A DNA stretch of 54,462 bases from Oscillospiraceae bacterium (GTDB lineage Bacteria > Bacillota > Clostridia > Oscillospirales > Ruminococcaceae). The translations under genes were made by a program, and so were the position numbers. The stretch is from assembly GCA_030539275.1 (NCBI GenBank), contig JAUNSK010000026.1, positions 1-54,462 of the forward strand, in the 5' to 3' direction. How positions within the stretch are numbered: the stretch's first letter is position 1; each line of letters starts with the position of its first letter. Shown piece after piece: positions 25,771 to 34,616 of the stretch. The notes beneath the pieces were generated by a model, which ran no database searches, was not told where the DNA came from, and worked only from the letters and a program-made list of their open reading frames with translations.

Positions 25771-26017
25771 AATATGTTTCCTCCTGATTACGTCGCATAC
25801 GAATAAGAATAATTTACGTTTAATATTCGTTTGTACTCTCGATTTGTTGTTGTTATGCTCAGTCATAACTTTAGTATGATTCTTTTTTATTTTACTTTTT
25901 TTTTTTCTTTAGTTCTTTTTCTATATCTTTTGTCTTTAATATTTATTTATAAGACCAGAGATTCTTTTTCTTTTTAATGTTTTCTTTTTTTTGATTACAC
26001 ATCTGAATATACTGTTT
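25771..26017. other. Polypyrimidine-rich spacer
   Basis: Gene-free 247 bp. From about 25880 to 25995 the plus strand is almost entirely T with scattered C (polypurine on the transcribed minus strand), between the DUF1836 stop and the SPFH start. No clear promoter or hairpin found. Confidence 0.6.
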
Positions 26018-26596
26018 TTATATTTTATATTTACGTATATCCAGTCTTTCGTATTCCTGTTCCATTTTTCTCTTTATCAGGGATGACTGATATGCAAGTG
26101 TCATGATAAGAAGTGTATTTTCCAGAACTGATTCCTGTTCCTTGACATATGAATTATTGTTACGGATTATAAGTTTAATAGTGCTTCTTATATCATCAAT
26201 TTCAAAAATTCGTTTTTCATCTATTTCACAGATTATTGTACAGAAAATGTTATAGAGATCAATATCAGGGATAATATCATCACTGGTATCTTCAACTTTA
26301 CCGTTAATATAATTCATCAGTATAGCAATGTCCTCAAGCTGCATTGACCCACGCAGCATATTGATGAGAAGTATTCTGATAACTTGTACCTCATAATATT
26401 TTTTTCCGGGGATATTAACGACCCATCCTCTTTTAATCCAGTTCTGAATTGTTGAACTTCCGAGACCGGTTAGCTTAGAGAGCTGTGATAACGTTAATCC
26501 TCCGGTTGCAGTCAATATCGGTGATATCAGGGAAAAGGCATCGGTTCTGACTTTTTCGGTGTACTGCATTGTTGTTCCCGGGATTGTTTTTATCAT
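26018..26596 (-). CDS. DUF1836 HTH regulator
   Basis: 192-residue protein with a MerR-like helix-turn-helix near residues 33-65 (LTLSQLSKLTGLGSSTIQNWIKRG, motif region) followed by the DUF1836 helical domain (YYEVQVIRILLINMLRGSMQLEDI). A putative transcription factor with no known ligand. It is transcribed divergently from lysA. Its promoter contains a 12-bp palindrome and a near copy lies just before its ribosome site, suggesting autoregulation. Confidence 0.82.
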   Translation of the reverse strand: MIKTIPGTTMQYTEKVRTDAFSLISPILTATGGLTLSQLSKLTGLGSSTIQNWIKRGWVVNIPGKKYYEVQVIRILLINMLRGSMQLEDIAILMNYINGKVEDTSDDIIPDIDLYNIFCTIICEIDEKRIFEIDDIRSTIKLIIRNNNSYVKEQESVLENTLLIMTLAYQSSLIKRKMEQEYERLDIRKYKI

Positions 26597-26610
26597 TCTA
26601 AAACTCCTTT

Positions 26611-26622
26611 TCAGGTGAACTT
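26611..26622 (-). promoter_or_regulatory. Second operator-like copy near DUF1836 ribosome site
   Basis: Plus-strand TCAGGTGAAC (26611-26620) matches 9 of 10 bases of TCACGTGAAC in the promoter palindrome at 26716-26725. It lies immediately upstream of the AAGGAG ribosome site of the DUF1836 gene. Confidence 0.4.
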
Positions 26623-26701
26623 TGGTTGTATTCGAATAAACCTTTTATAGAATCTTTTAAACCTTAATTGCAATCACATAAACTCTTGATGTGATGTTTA
26701 G

Positions 26702-26730
26702 ATTATATCATAAGTTCACGTGAACCGCAA
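26702..26730 (-). promoter_or_regulatory. DUF1836 promoter with palindromic operator in spacer
   Basis: On the minus strand TTGCGG (26725-26730), 17-nt spacer, TATAAT (26702-26707). The perfect palindrome GTTCACGTGAAC (26714-26725) fills most of the spacer, the usual position of a repressor site. Confidence 0.65.
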
Positions 26731-26830
26731 ATTCAATAATTGTCAGTATTTATTTAAAAATCCTCAAAATTTTAAAATATCTTCATTTTGCTCTTGTTTT
26801 CTATCAATATCTTCTTATTTTATTTTTGTG

Positions 26831-26860
26831 TTGACAAAACATTTAATAATACATTATAAT
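26831..26860 (+). promoter_or_regulatory. Sigma-A promoter of lysA
   Basis: TTGACA (26831-26836), 18-nt spacer, TATAAT (26855-26860), both boxes perfect. The leader is short (about 55 nt), with no lysine riboswitch. The rest of the 325-bp divergent gap is AT-rich and holds only the DUF1836 signals. Confidence 0.85.
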
Positions 26861-26921
26861 TTATATATAGATTATAAATGAATTTATATAAGGACTTAGA
26901 TCAGAAAGGATGTCTTTAATA

Positions 26922-28187
26922 ATGAAAACTCCATTTGTCAGCAAGGATAAGATAGAAGAAATAGCTAAGACTATTCCAACACCTTTTCATATTTATGATG
27001 AAAAGGGAATACGTGAAAATGCAAAAAAAGTAATGAAAGCATTTTCATGGAACAAAGGTTTCAAGGAATACTTTGCTGTTAAGGCAACACCTAACCCGTT
27101 TATTCTTAAGTTACTCAAAGAAGAGGGATGCGGAGTTGACTGTTCATCACTGACTGAGCTAATGATGAGTGATGTCTGCGGATTTTCAGGTCATGAAATA
27201 ATGTTCTCATCAAACGTAACTCCTGCTGAGGATTTTGTTTTAGCAAAAAAGCTTGGTGCTATTATAAACCTTGATGATTTTACACATATAGATTTTCTTG
27301 AAAAAACAGCAGGTATACCTGAAACGATCTGCTGCCGTTTCAATCCGGGCGGATTATTTAAAATAGAAAATGACATAATGGATACTCCTGGTGAAGCAAA
27401 GTATGGTTTCACAAAGGAACAGTTAATAGAAGGCTACAGGATCCTGAAGGATAAAGGCGTAAAGAAGTTTGGTCTTCATGCGTTTCTGGCAAGCAATACT
27501 ATTGCAAATCAGTACTATCCTGCACTTGCAAAGCTGTTATTCCAGGTTGCTGTTGAAGTCAAGGAGAAGACAGGCGTAGTTATTGATTTTATCAATCTCT
27601 CCGGAGGTGTCGGAATCCCATACAGACCTGAACAGAAGCCTACTGATATTGCAGCTGTAGGCGACGGTGTTCATAAGGCATTTGACGAAGTACTTGTACC
27701 TGCCGGAATGGGTCATGTATCTATCTTTACTGAGATGGGAAGATTTATGCTTGCACCATATGGTCACCTTATTACAAAGGTAATTCATCAGAAGCATACT
27801 TACAAGGAGTACATCGGATGTGATGCCTGTGCTGCAAATCTTATGCGTCCTGCTATGTATGGTGCTTATCATCATATCACTGTTCTTGGCAAGGAAAACG
27901 AGCCTTGTACATGCAAGTATGATGTAACAGGCGGCTTATGTGAAAACAATGATAAGTTTGCTGTTGACAGAATGCTTCCGCCTATTGAGATAGGAGATTA
28001 TCTGGCTATACATGATTCCGGTGCACATGGCTTTGCTATGGGATATAATTATAACGGCAAGCTCCGCAGCGCTGAAGTTCTTCTTAAGGAAGACGGAAGC
28101 TTCCAGATGATACGCAGAGCAGAAACCCCGGATGATTATTTTGCAACTTTTGATTATACAGGTATGTTTTCAAAGCAGACTGTATAA
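26922..28187 (+). CDS. lysA: Diaminopimelate decarboxylase
   Basis: About 421 residues, fold-type III PLP enzyme of the LysA/ODC/NspC group. Schiff-base Lys lies in YFAVKATPNP; the pyridoxal-phosphate loop includes NLSGGVGIPY and TEMGRFM. The Cys motif reads GGLCENND rather than the common CESGD, with HDSGAHGFAMGYNYNG after it, typical of LysA. It makes L-lysine from meso-diaminopimelate. ATG 26922 is 11 nt after AGAAAGGA; ATG 26910 overlaps that site. Carboxynorspermidine decarboxylase is less likely. Confidence 0.85.
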   Translation: MKTPFVSKDKIEEIAKTIPTPFHIYDEKGIRENAKKVMKAFSWNKGFKEYFAVKATPNPFILKLLKEEGCGVDCSSLTELMMSDVCGFSGHEIMFSSNVTPAEDFVLAKKLGAIINLDDFTHIDFLEKTAGIPETICCRFNPGGLFKIENDIMDTPGEAKYGFTKEQLIEGYRILKDKGVKKFGLHAFLASNTIANQYYPALAKLLFQVAVEVKEKTGVVIDFINLSGGVGIPYRPEQKPTDIAAVGDGVHKAFDEVLVPAGMGHVSIFTEMGRFMLAPYGHLITKVIHQKHTYKEYIGCDACAANLMRPAMYGAYHHITVLGKENEPCTCKYDVTGGLCENNDKFAVDRMLPPIEIGDYLAIHDSGAHGFAMGYNYNGKLRSAEVLLKEDGSFQMIRRAETPDDYFATFDYTGMFSKQTV

Positions 28188-28213
28188 TGATAATATGATC
28201 TGAAATACAAAAC

Positions 28214-28260
28214 AAAAAATCAGTGGATCTCATTTTATAATGAAATTCACTGATTTTTTT
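28214..28260. terminator. Bidirectional terminator
   Basis: AAAAAATCAGTG (28214-28225) pairs with CACTGATTTTTT (28248-28259), with an internal partial stem, between convergent lysA and the transglutaminase gene. Confidence 0.85.
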
Positions 28261-28283
28261 ATTATTTGTTTTTGATGTTTGAA

Positions 28284-30593
28284 TTATCGTGTTACGCAGT
28301 AAAGGACAAAAGCAGTAAGTGCAGCAACCCGGGAGCGTCTGATTTTCAGCTGTTCAAATATATTTCCGAGATATTTTTCTATAAGACATGTCTCGTCAGG
28401 AAGAGCTTCACCTTCGCCGTATCTTATGCGGTCAAAAATGGGAGTGATGAGAGCAAATGATATCTGATCATCAGGATCCATATCAATTATTCTTTCGCAG
28501 TAATGATCAATTGTCTCACCCGTCCAGCGCCTGGTTTTGTATTTTTCACACATGAACAGTGACATCTTAAAGCAGATAATAAACTTGTCTGTGTCAGAGC
28601 AGGAATTATACTTTCTTTTAAAAATGTGCATTCTTATTGCAATATATAAAAACACAGTCAGAACAATACCAAGTAAAACAGTTAATGCAATAATAATATA
28701 AAGTGCCGCATTGCTGTTGTTTTCTGTTTCTGATACATCAGTGAACTCCGGAAAAGTATCATCGTCATAATGATGTTTTTCATAGTCTGACCACGAAGAC
28801 TGAGGGGCGGTTTCAGGCTTGCCGTCAAAGAAGTATCTGGTGTCGCTGTATGATGAAGTCGGCTCAAACGGGATCCATCCGACGCCTTCTATATAAGCCT
28901 CTGTCCAGGCATGTGCATCAGTACCTTCGACATGATAATTATTATCAGAAGGTACAAGATCTGAATTAACGCAGAAGCCCTGTACATATCTGGCCGGTAT
29001 ACCTGCACATCGTGCAAGAAGTGTCATTGCAGAGGCAAAATACGTGCAGTAACCTGATTTGCTTTCATACAAAAAGTAATCAACAGGATCATATCCGTCA
29101 GGTACTCCTCCGGGTGTCTTTGTATATGTATATCTGTTCAGGTATGCTTCAATTGCACAAAGCTTATCATAGTCGTCAGTACAATCTTCAGTTATACTTA
29201 ATGCAAGTGAATATGTTCGCTCAGTTACATTTTCAGGTACGATCGTGTATGTCTGTTTTATGTAATCTGATCGTTGGCTGAGTATTTCTTCTATATTGTC
29301 CGGGATATTTCTGTCGAGCTGGTGCTTTGTATATTTCTTTGATTCATTATAGGTAAAATGATCATTCAGGATCCTCAGAAATTGTTTGCTGTGATAATTT
29401 ATTTCATAATATGTCACTCTGTATTCATCAGATTTTTTGGCACGTGAATCAAAAATGACATTTTCAGACGAGGCATCGTAATTCAGACCGGAGGAAATGT
29501 TCATGGTTTTAAGCGGATAGAAAAGAGAACGGGTACTCATGTCATCAAATATTACAGTAACTGTTTTTTTATCAGTAAAGTCAGACAAATTCTCTATTGA
29601 ATATCCGGCACGTTCAAAAGCAAGCATAGTTTCACAGTAATCAAGATAATAATCTTCTTTTGAAAATTTTGTGCTGCTGTTTTTGCCCCAGCCGCTGCCT
29701 GTATATGTGTCACTTACATTTCCTATAAGGTAGACTGATGATCTGGGGTGTTTTGAGAAAGATACTATGAGCTGGTCAGAGGCTTCACCTGACAGACCAT
29801 ATCCGAAAACATTGTCAGCATCAGAATAGCCCTGCATACTTATACTGAATTCTGATGTTTCGGGATGAAGAAGAATACTGATATCAGTTATAAGTGACTG
29901 CGTTTTCTCCACTATGCATGAGGCAAGATTTTTTATCAGACTCCAGCTGATTGGTTTATCCGATGAAGGAATTAAAGCTGTAATAAGAGAAAACAGCATA
30001 AAAAGAGGCAGCAGAAATGACATAACACTGTTAAGTTTTGTTCGGGATTCTTTCTTATATGCTGATGAGAGACATAATTCGGCAGGTGTTGATATGATCA
30101 GACCTGCTGCAGCAAACTTTCCGGGAAAATCCTGCGTATATCCTGTAATGGCGCTCAGTACCAGAAAGCCTGCGCAGGAGGCAGAAATAATATACCGTGC
30201 AGTACGAATCCTGGAAAGAGGAAACATCAGTGCTGTAAGAAGAAGAGAAAATACTGATGCTGCAAAAATTGTTTCCCCGGATCTTAGTGCCTTGCCTGAA
30301 AACAGATGATTTACAGTATTTAAGATGAATGAAGCGGCAGGAATATCAGCCGCATGCAGAGCGATCATTGTAAGAACGGTCACTGCGACAAGACCTGCAT
30401 ATAAGGCTGCATTTTTTCTGTTAAGATATATAAATAGTACGGCAGCCATTGAGACAAGTGAAGAAGCTGATACTGCCAGGGGGGCATGATGACATAGTGC
30501 AAGTGACAGCAGTGAACTTTCCAGAAGTACAACAGCACACAGAGCAAAGAAAGTAAAATAGAGGTGGTCTGACAGTATTTTTTTAATGTTCAT
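28284..30593 (-). CDS. Membrane transglutaminase-like protein (TgpA type), copy 1
   Basis: 769 residues. Several N-terminal membrane helices, a large extracellular region with a transglutaminase core, a late single helix (ALYIIIALTVLLGIVLTVFLYIAI) and a C-terminal DUF4129-like helical domain. The catalytic triad is Cys in SGYCTYFASAMTLLARCAGIPARY, His in DAHAW, and an acidic third position read as FEPT rather than the usual DPT. Start 30593 follows GGAGGTACAG; it overlaps the DUF58 gene by 11 nt. With MoxR and DUF58 it forms a standard three-gene unit linked in the literature to envelope functions; substrate unknown. Confidence 0.9.
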   Translation of the reverse strand: MNIKKILSDHLYFTFFALCAVVLLESSLLSLALCHHAPLAVSASSLVSMAAVLFIYLNRKNAALYAGLVAVTVLTMIALHAADIPAASFILNTVNHLFSGKALRSGETIFAASVFSLLLTALMFPLSRIRTARYIISASCAGFLVLSAITGYTQDFPGKFAAAGLIISTPAELCLSSAYKKESRTKLNSVMSFLLPLFMLFSLITALIPSSDKPISWSLIKNLASCIVEKTQSLITDISILLHPETSEFSISMQGYSDADNVFGYGLSGEASDQLIVSFSKHPRSSVYLIGNVSDTYTGSGWGKNSSTKFSKEDYYLDYCETMLAFERAGYSIENLSDFTDKKTVTVIFDDMSTRSLFYPLKTMNISSGLNYDASSENVIFDSRAKKSDEYRVTYYEINYHSKQFLRILNDHFTYNESKKYTKHQLDRNIPDNIEEILSQRSDYIKQTYTIVPENVTERTYSLALSITEDCTDDYDKLCAIEAYLNRYTYTKTPGGVPDGYDPVDYFLYESKSGYCTYFASAMTLLARCAGIPARYVQGFCVNSDLVPSDNNYHVEGTDAHAWTEAYIEGVGWIPFEPTSSYSDTRYFFDGKPETAPQSSWSDYEKHHYDDDTFPEFTDVSETENNSNAALYIIIALTVLLGIVLTVFLYIAIRMHIFKRKYNSCSDTDKFIICFKMSLFMCEKYKTRRWTGETIDHYCERIIDMDPDDQISFALITPIFDRIRYGEGEALPDETCLIEKYLGNIFEQLKIRRSRVAALTAFVLYCVTR

Positions 30594-31758
30594 CTGTACC
30601 TCCGAGTATATCTGATACTTCATCAGACAATTTGATCTGCCTGAAAATTACCCTTTTGTCAAGAGCCGCAATATTTTCAGCACCGCTGTCTCCGGCAAGA
30701 AGCACAGCGGCATCACCGCCCAGTCGTATTATGTTTTCACATGTCTCACATAGTTCGTATGTCAGGGCACTTACAGCAAATATTACAAATCCGTTAAGCG
30801 TGAGGCCGGTCAGTGAGCCGCTCAGCTGGGAAGGCGTGAGTGAAGCACAGAACTTTATACCAGCACATTTAACGTAAAAGGCTTTTAGAAGTAAAGGTGA
30901 GTCTATATGCTCGTACATTATTTCGTCCTGTTCATAAACAACAGTGATACCTACATTTTTTCTGACCAGAAAATCAGCTGTGGTAAGTGCACATTCGATT
31001 ATTTTATCTTCAGTAACTATGCGGGTATAATCATCAGAGCGTATCTGAGTCATATCCATTACAAAAACAATGCTGTTGTTGTGCGTGTCAGAGCTTTGTC
31101 TTATAAACAGTTCTCTTTTCTTTGCGGATACTTTCCAGTTGATAAGTTTTATGCTGTCACCCTGAATATATTTTCTTATTTCACAGTCAGGAGGTTCATC
31201 TGAGGCAGAATGTGAATATCTGAGGAGTTTGGCATCTTCATCGAGCGGTGCAAGTGATATATTTTCTATTTCTGATAATTTAGGCAGAACACTCATACGT
31301 ATAGTTGAGGGGGCAGGATACCTGATATTCATAAGTCCGAGCAGATCTGTTACGATAATGCTCTTTACTCCTATATTATATTCACCTCTGTAATGACACA
31401 ATATGTCTGTATGGTATTCATTCTTTTCTCCGGGTACAAGGCAATAGCTGTGTGAAAGCTCCATATCCTGTACAGTAGAAAAATCATCAAGAAATTCTAC
31501 CCTGATGTCAGTATAAGCTATATAATCCTCATCAGACAGTACAAAAAAATAAGGCGTTTTTTCACCCTTGACTATAATTTTGTTTTCTGCATCCTGATAG
31601 ATCCTGAAGCGAAGATAAACATAAAATGTGTACGCAACAGATAATAAAGGGATCAGCATTGACATGTAAAACAGAGTCCTTGCAGCACCTCCGAAAAATG
31701 AGGCAAATACAGCAGCCGCGACAATGATAACGGCAGCAATTATTCTTCTTTTGCGCAT
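30583..31758 (-). CDS. DUF58 protein, copy 1
   Basis: 391 residues with two N-terminal membrane helices and the DUF58 signature YIQGDSIKLINWKVSAKKREL near residue 205, followed by a von Willebrand A-like fold (IVFVMDMTQIRSDD). DUF58 proteins partner MoxR AAA+ ATPases. Starts 12 nt after moxR and runs into the transglutaminase gene. Confidence 0.92.
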   Translation of the reverse strand: MRKRRIIAAVIIVAAAVFASFFGGAARTLFYMSMLIPLLSVAYTFYVYLRFRIYQDAENKIIVKGEKTPYFFVLSDEDYIAYTDIRVEFLDDFSTVQDMELSHSYCLVPGEKNEYHTDILCHYRGEYNIGVKSIIVTDLLGLMNIRYPAPSTIRMSVLPKLSEIENISLAPLDEDAKLLRYSHSASDEPPDCEIRKYIQGDSIKLINWKVSAKKRELFIRQSSDTHNNSIVFVMDMTQIRSDDYTRIVTEDKIIECALTTADFLVRKNVGITVVYEQDEIMYEHIDSPLLLKAFYVKCAGIKFCASLTPSQLSGSLTGLTLNGFVIFAVSALTYELCETCENIIRLGGDAAVLLAGDSGAENIAALDKRVIFRQIKLSDEVSDILGGTDEH

Positions 31759-31770
31759 TATATCCTCCGT

Positions 31771-32700
31771 CTATACCACAGGAACGCCGATTTTGTGTAC
31801 AATACGTTCAATGACGCTGTGGACATCTGCTTTTTCCATTTTCGCCTGAGAACTCAGAGCGACTCTGTGACAAAGAACACTGTATACGACATTCTGTACA
31901 TCATCTGGTGTAACATAATCCCGTCCTGAGATATATGCGCAGGCCTGTGAAGCACGGATCATTGCAAGTGTAGCACGGGGACTGGCGCCAAGCCGCAGCT
32001 TCTCGTTTTCACGTGTAGCAGATACTATGCTTACTATGTATGATGATACATCAGGTACGATCTTAACAGCAGCAGTCTGACAACGCATTTCAATAATGTC
32101 TTCTCTGGTCACAACGGGCATGAGTACCTCACGGGTAACTCCTGCAAGAAAGTTTTCTGCCATCTTTTTTTCATCATCAAAGCCTGGGTATCCTATCGAG
32201 ATCCTCATCATAAATCTGTCAAGCTGAGCTTCGGGAAGATTATATGTACCAAGAAAATCAGATGGATTCTGTGTTGCAATAACCATAAAAGGGTCTTCAA
32301 GATGATACGTTTTTCCGTCTGCTGTGACCTGTTTTTCCTCCATTGCCTCAAGCAGACTTGCCTGAGTTTTCGGAGAAGTACGATTGATTTCGTCTGCAAG
32401 TACAATGTTGCTCATAACGGCACCCTTAATAAATCTGAAGTTTCCGCTTTTCATATCATAAACAGATGTACCCGTCACATCACCCGGAAGTGTATCAGGA
32501 GTAAACTGTATCCTTGAAAAATCACAGCCTGAAGAAACAGCGAGAGCATTTGCAAGTGTTGTTTTTCCCACTCCCGGGACATCTTCCAGCAGCAGGTGAC
32601 CACCTGCAAGAAATGTCATCACTGCAAACTTTACCGCTTCGGGTTTACCGACCAGAACCTTGTTTATGTTGTCAGTTATTGATACTGCTTTATTATTCAT
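31771..32700 (-). CDS. MoxR-family AAA+ ATPase, copy 1
   Basis: 309 residues: Walker A EDVPGVGKTT near residue 40, Walker B VLADEINRTSPKTQASLLEAMEE, sensor ATQNP, and GASPRATLAM in the lid. MoxR ATPases act as chaperones for partner VWA proteins, here the DUF58 product. First gene of the operon. Confidence 0.95.
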   Translation of the reverse strand: MNNKAVSITDNINKVLVGKPEAVKFAVMTFLAGGHLLLEDVPGVGKTTLANALAVSSGCDFSRIQFTPDTLPGDVTGTSVYDMKSGNFRFIKGAVMSNIVLADEINRTSPKTQASLLEAMEEKQVTADGKTYHLEDPFMVIATQNPSDFLGTYNLPEAQLDRFMMRISIGYPGFDDEKKMAENFLAGVTREVLMPVVTREDIIEMRCQTAAVKIVPDVSSYIVSIVSATRENEKLRLGASPRATLAMIRASQACAYISGRDYVTPDDVQNVVYSVLCHRVALSSQAKMEKADVHSVIERIVHKIGVPVV

Positions 32701-32751
32701 ATTACACTTCCTGCTTTTTATAAATTTGTTATAATACTTATTATTAAGAAC

Positions 32752-32780
32752 AGTTTACCATAGTTTACATAGAGTGTCAA
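32752..32780 (-). promoter_or_regulatory. Sigma-A promoter, MoxR operon 1
   Basis: Minus strand TTGACA (32775-32780), 17-nt spacer, TAAACT (32752-32757), about 50 bp before the moxR start. Confidence 0.78.
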
Positions 32781-32848
32781 TGAAAAGTTGGCGGGTGTGC
32801 ATGGTTAATAAATCGAGACAGCGGATATGACTGTATTGATGGATGTGA

Positions 32849-32882
32849 GAAAAACAGGAGCCATACATTGTATGGCTCCTGT
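32849..32882 (-). terminator. Terminator of zinc-ribbon gene
   Basis: 13-bp perfect stem (32854-32882; arm ACAGGAGCCATAC, 3-nt loop) followed on the minus strand by TTTTTCTC, 28 bp after the stop of the zinc-ribbon gene. Confidence 0.9.
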
Positions 32883-32909
32883 CATAATACTAATAATATA
32901 TTTCAGAAA

Positions 32910-34475
32910 TTAAAGCTCCTGGCTGTTTTTATGTCTTGATCTGCAGACAGTTTTTGATTCAACTTCAGTATCTTCAGTTTCCTCAGGTTTTTCATCAGTC
33001 CATTTTGTCCATTCGCTCCAGCCTGAAATAACTTCTCTCTCAACCTGATATGTTGTTTCAAGAATACTGCGGCGTTTATAAATGTACCATACAGTTTCAG
33101 CAGAACCAAATTTCATGGCATATGCCTTGTTTCCGATAATGTGTGTGCTGAGGAAGATGTTGCTTGTCAGTGAATCTCCTGCAGGAGTTTTTGACATGCT
33201 GTCGTTAAGAAGATGCCAGTTTTTAACGTCAGGCTTTATGTTAAATTCGGATATGACCTCATCGTATTCCCAGCTGATATCTGCAGCGACTGAATTGAAG
33301 AATCTTGCAAGATCAGGACTTGAGTATGAGAGATCAGCAGGACTCTGCGGATTGAACCAGCCGGCATACTTAAAGCCTGTAGCTTTAGAAATTACTTCGC
33401 AGACATCACTCTGTTTCAATATCTCTGAGGTATAGTATGTATCTGTTTTCCATTCTGAATACTTATGTTTTGTATCAATAACTGCGTATTCCTGGAATCC
33501 TGTAAGATCATTTGTTTCTCTTGTTTCCATAGTACGTTTGCGAACTCTGGAACGGTAAACCTGTTTTTTCTCAGTGATATATTTCTGAGGAGTAATATTT
33601 AAATCAGGTTTGTCTTTCCATTCGCTCCATGTGCCGGCACTTACTGAAAGAACAATTTCTGAGCCGATCTCGGCTTCCGATCCTGCAGCTACGCTCTGGT
33701 CAACAATAGTGTCGAATAATGCATCATTTGTTACATAAACAGACTTGACTACAAATCCTTTAAACCTGAGCATATTTTCGACAGTAAGCTTATCCTGACC
33801 GAAGTAGCTGGAAATAAGTTCAGTCTTTGGAACGACTGTTTCTTTGATTTCCGGGGCAGGAGTCTCCACAGCAGGCTTTTCTTCCTTTGGCTGCACTGCG
33901 GGTTCATTTTCTTCCTGTTCTTCACCATTTTTGGTGTATTCCATATAGGTCAGTGAACCGCCGTCTGTTTCACTGCTGTCATTTGATGAACGCAGTTTAA
34001 CGTTTGAGAGGTAAGCAGATGTTTTTCTCTCACTGATAGGTACTGATGGCTGTTCCGGCTGCTGCTGAGTGTCTTTTGCAATACTCTCGGCAACCTCTGA
34101 CATCATAATGGATGACTGTATGTCTGAAAAGCTTCCGGCGGTACTTACCGGAGGCTGAGTGGTGTTGTAAGGACGCGATGGGTTCTGAGCTTGTACAGCA
34201 GGCTGCTGTGGGGCAGGCTGAGGAACAGGTGATACTGTTCGAAAATTGTTTGTTGACACATCGGGTGCAGCGGGCGCCTGTGTATTAACACTGACAGCTG
34301 CAGGTTTTGCAGTCTGAACAGGAGTGTTATTAACCGGCAGTTCTGCGGGTGTGTCAGGCTCCTTTGGTACCCATGATTTTTCACCAGTTTTTAAATTTGT
34401 TCCGCAATATCCGCAGAAATTCATTTTGGACTTTTTTTCTTTTATGATTTCCCCGCAATTAGGACATTTTATCAT
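32910..34475 (-). CDS. Zinc-ribbon protein with PASTA-like domain and WSEW modules
   Basis: 521 residues. Zinc ribbon with Cys4, Cys7, Cys21, Cys24; a Pro/Gln/Val-rich linker (about 40-215); a PASTA-like domain (221-281, ending VLSVSAGTWSEW); then a Trp-rich part with WSEW at 283-286, YSEW at 339-342 and WSEW at 486-489, two of which are followed by Arg/Tyr-rich strands (QVYRSRVRKR, TVCRSRHKN), reminiscent of thrombospondin-type repeats. No signal peptide or membrane helix is visible, so PASTA, normally extracellular, would be cytosolic here unless export is non-classical. Monocistronic. Function not recognised. Confidence 0.75.
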   Translation of the reverse strand: MIKCPNCGEIIKEKKSKMNFCGYCGTNLKTGEKSWVPKEPDTPAELPVNNTPVQTAKPAAVSVNTQAPAAPDVSTNNFRTVSPVPQPAPQQPAVQAQNPSRPYNTTQPPVSTAGSFSDIQSSIMMSEVAESIAKDTQQQPEQPSVPISERKTSAYLSNVKLRSSNDSSETDGGSLTYMEYTKNGEEQEENEPAVQPKEEKPAVETPAPEIKETVVPKTELISSYFGQDKLTVENMLRFKGFVVKSVYVTNDALFDTIVDQSVAAGSEAEIGSEIVLSVSAGTWSEWKDKPDLNITPQKYITEKKQVYRSRVRKRTMETRETNDLTGFQEYAVIDTKHKYSEWKTDTYYTSEILKQSDVCEVISKATGFKYAGWFNPQSPADLSYSSPDLARFFNSVAADISWEYDEVISEFNIKPDVKNWHLLNDSMSKTPAGDSLTSNIFLSTHIIGNKAYAMKFGSAETVWYIYKRRSILETTYQVEREVISGWSEWTKWTDEKPEETEDTEVESKTVCRSRHKNSQEL

Positions 34476-34516
34476 GTGATTTAACCTCCAGATAGATTAA
34501 GAATAATACTATTAAA

Positions 34517-34545
34517 ATAGTAGCATGTTTTCACAATTATTTCAA
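34517..34545 (-). promoter_or_regulatory. Promoter of zinc-ribbon gene
   Basis: Minus strand TTGAAA (34540-34545), 17-nt spacer, TACTAT (34517-34522). The -10 box lies in a small inverted repeat TACTAT-TTTA-ATAGTA. Confidence 0.65.
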
Positions 34546-34616
34546 CCATTTTTTATAAATAGTATAAAAAATATTCTTAATGTATTTTGTGCATTGTGTA
34601 AAATATAGAGATTACA

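Noticed and set aside
34500-34616. Terminator after the DUF445 gene
   Set aside because: Only weak AT-rich pairing and no hairpin plus U-run on the minus strand.
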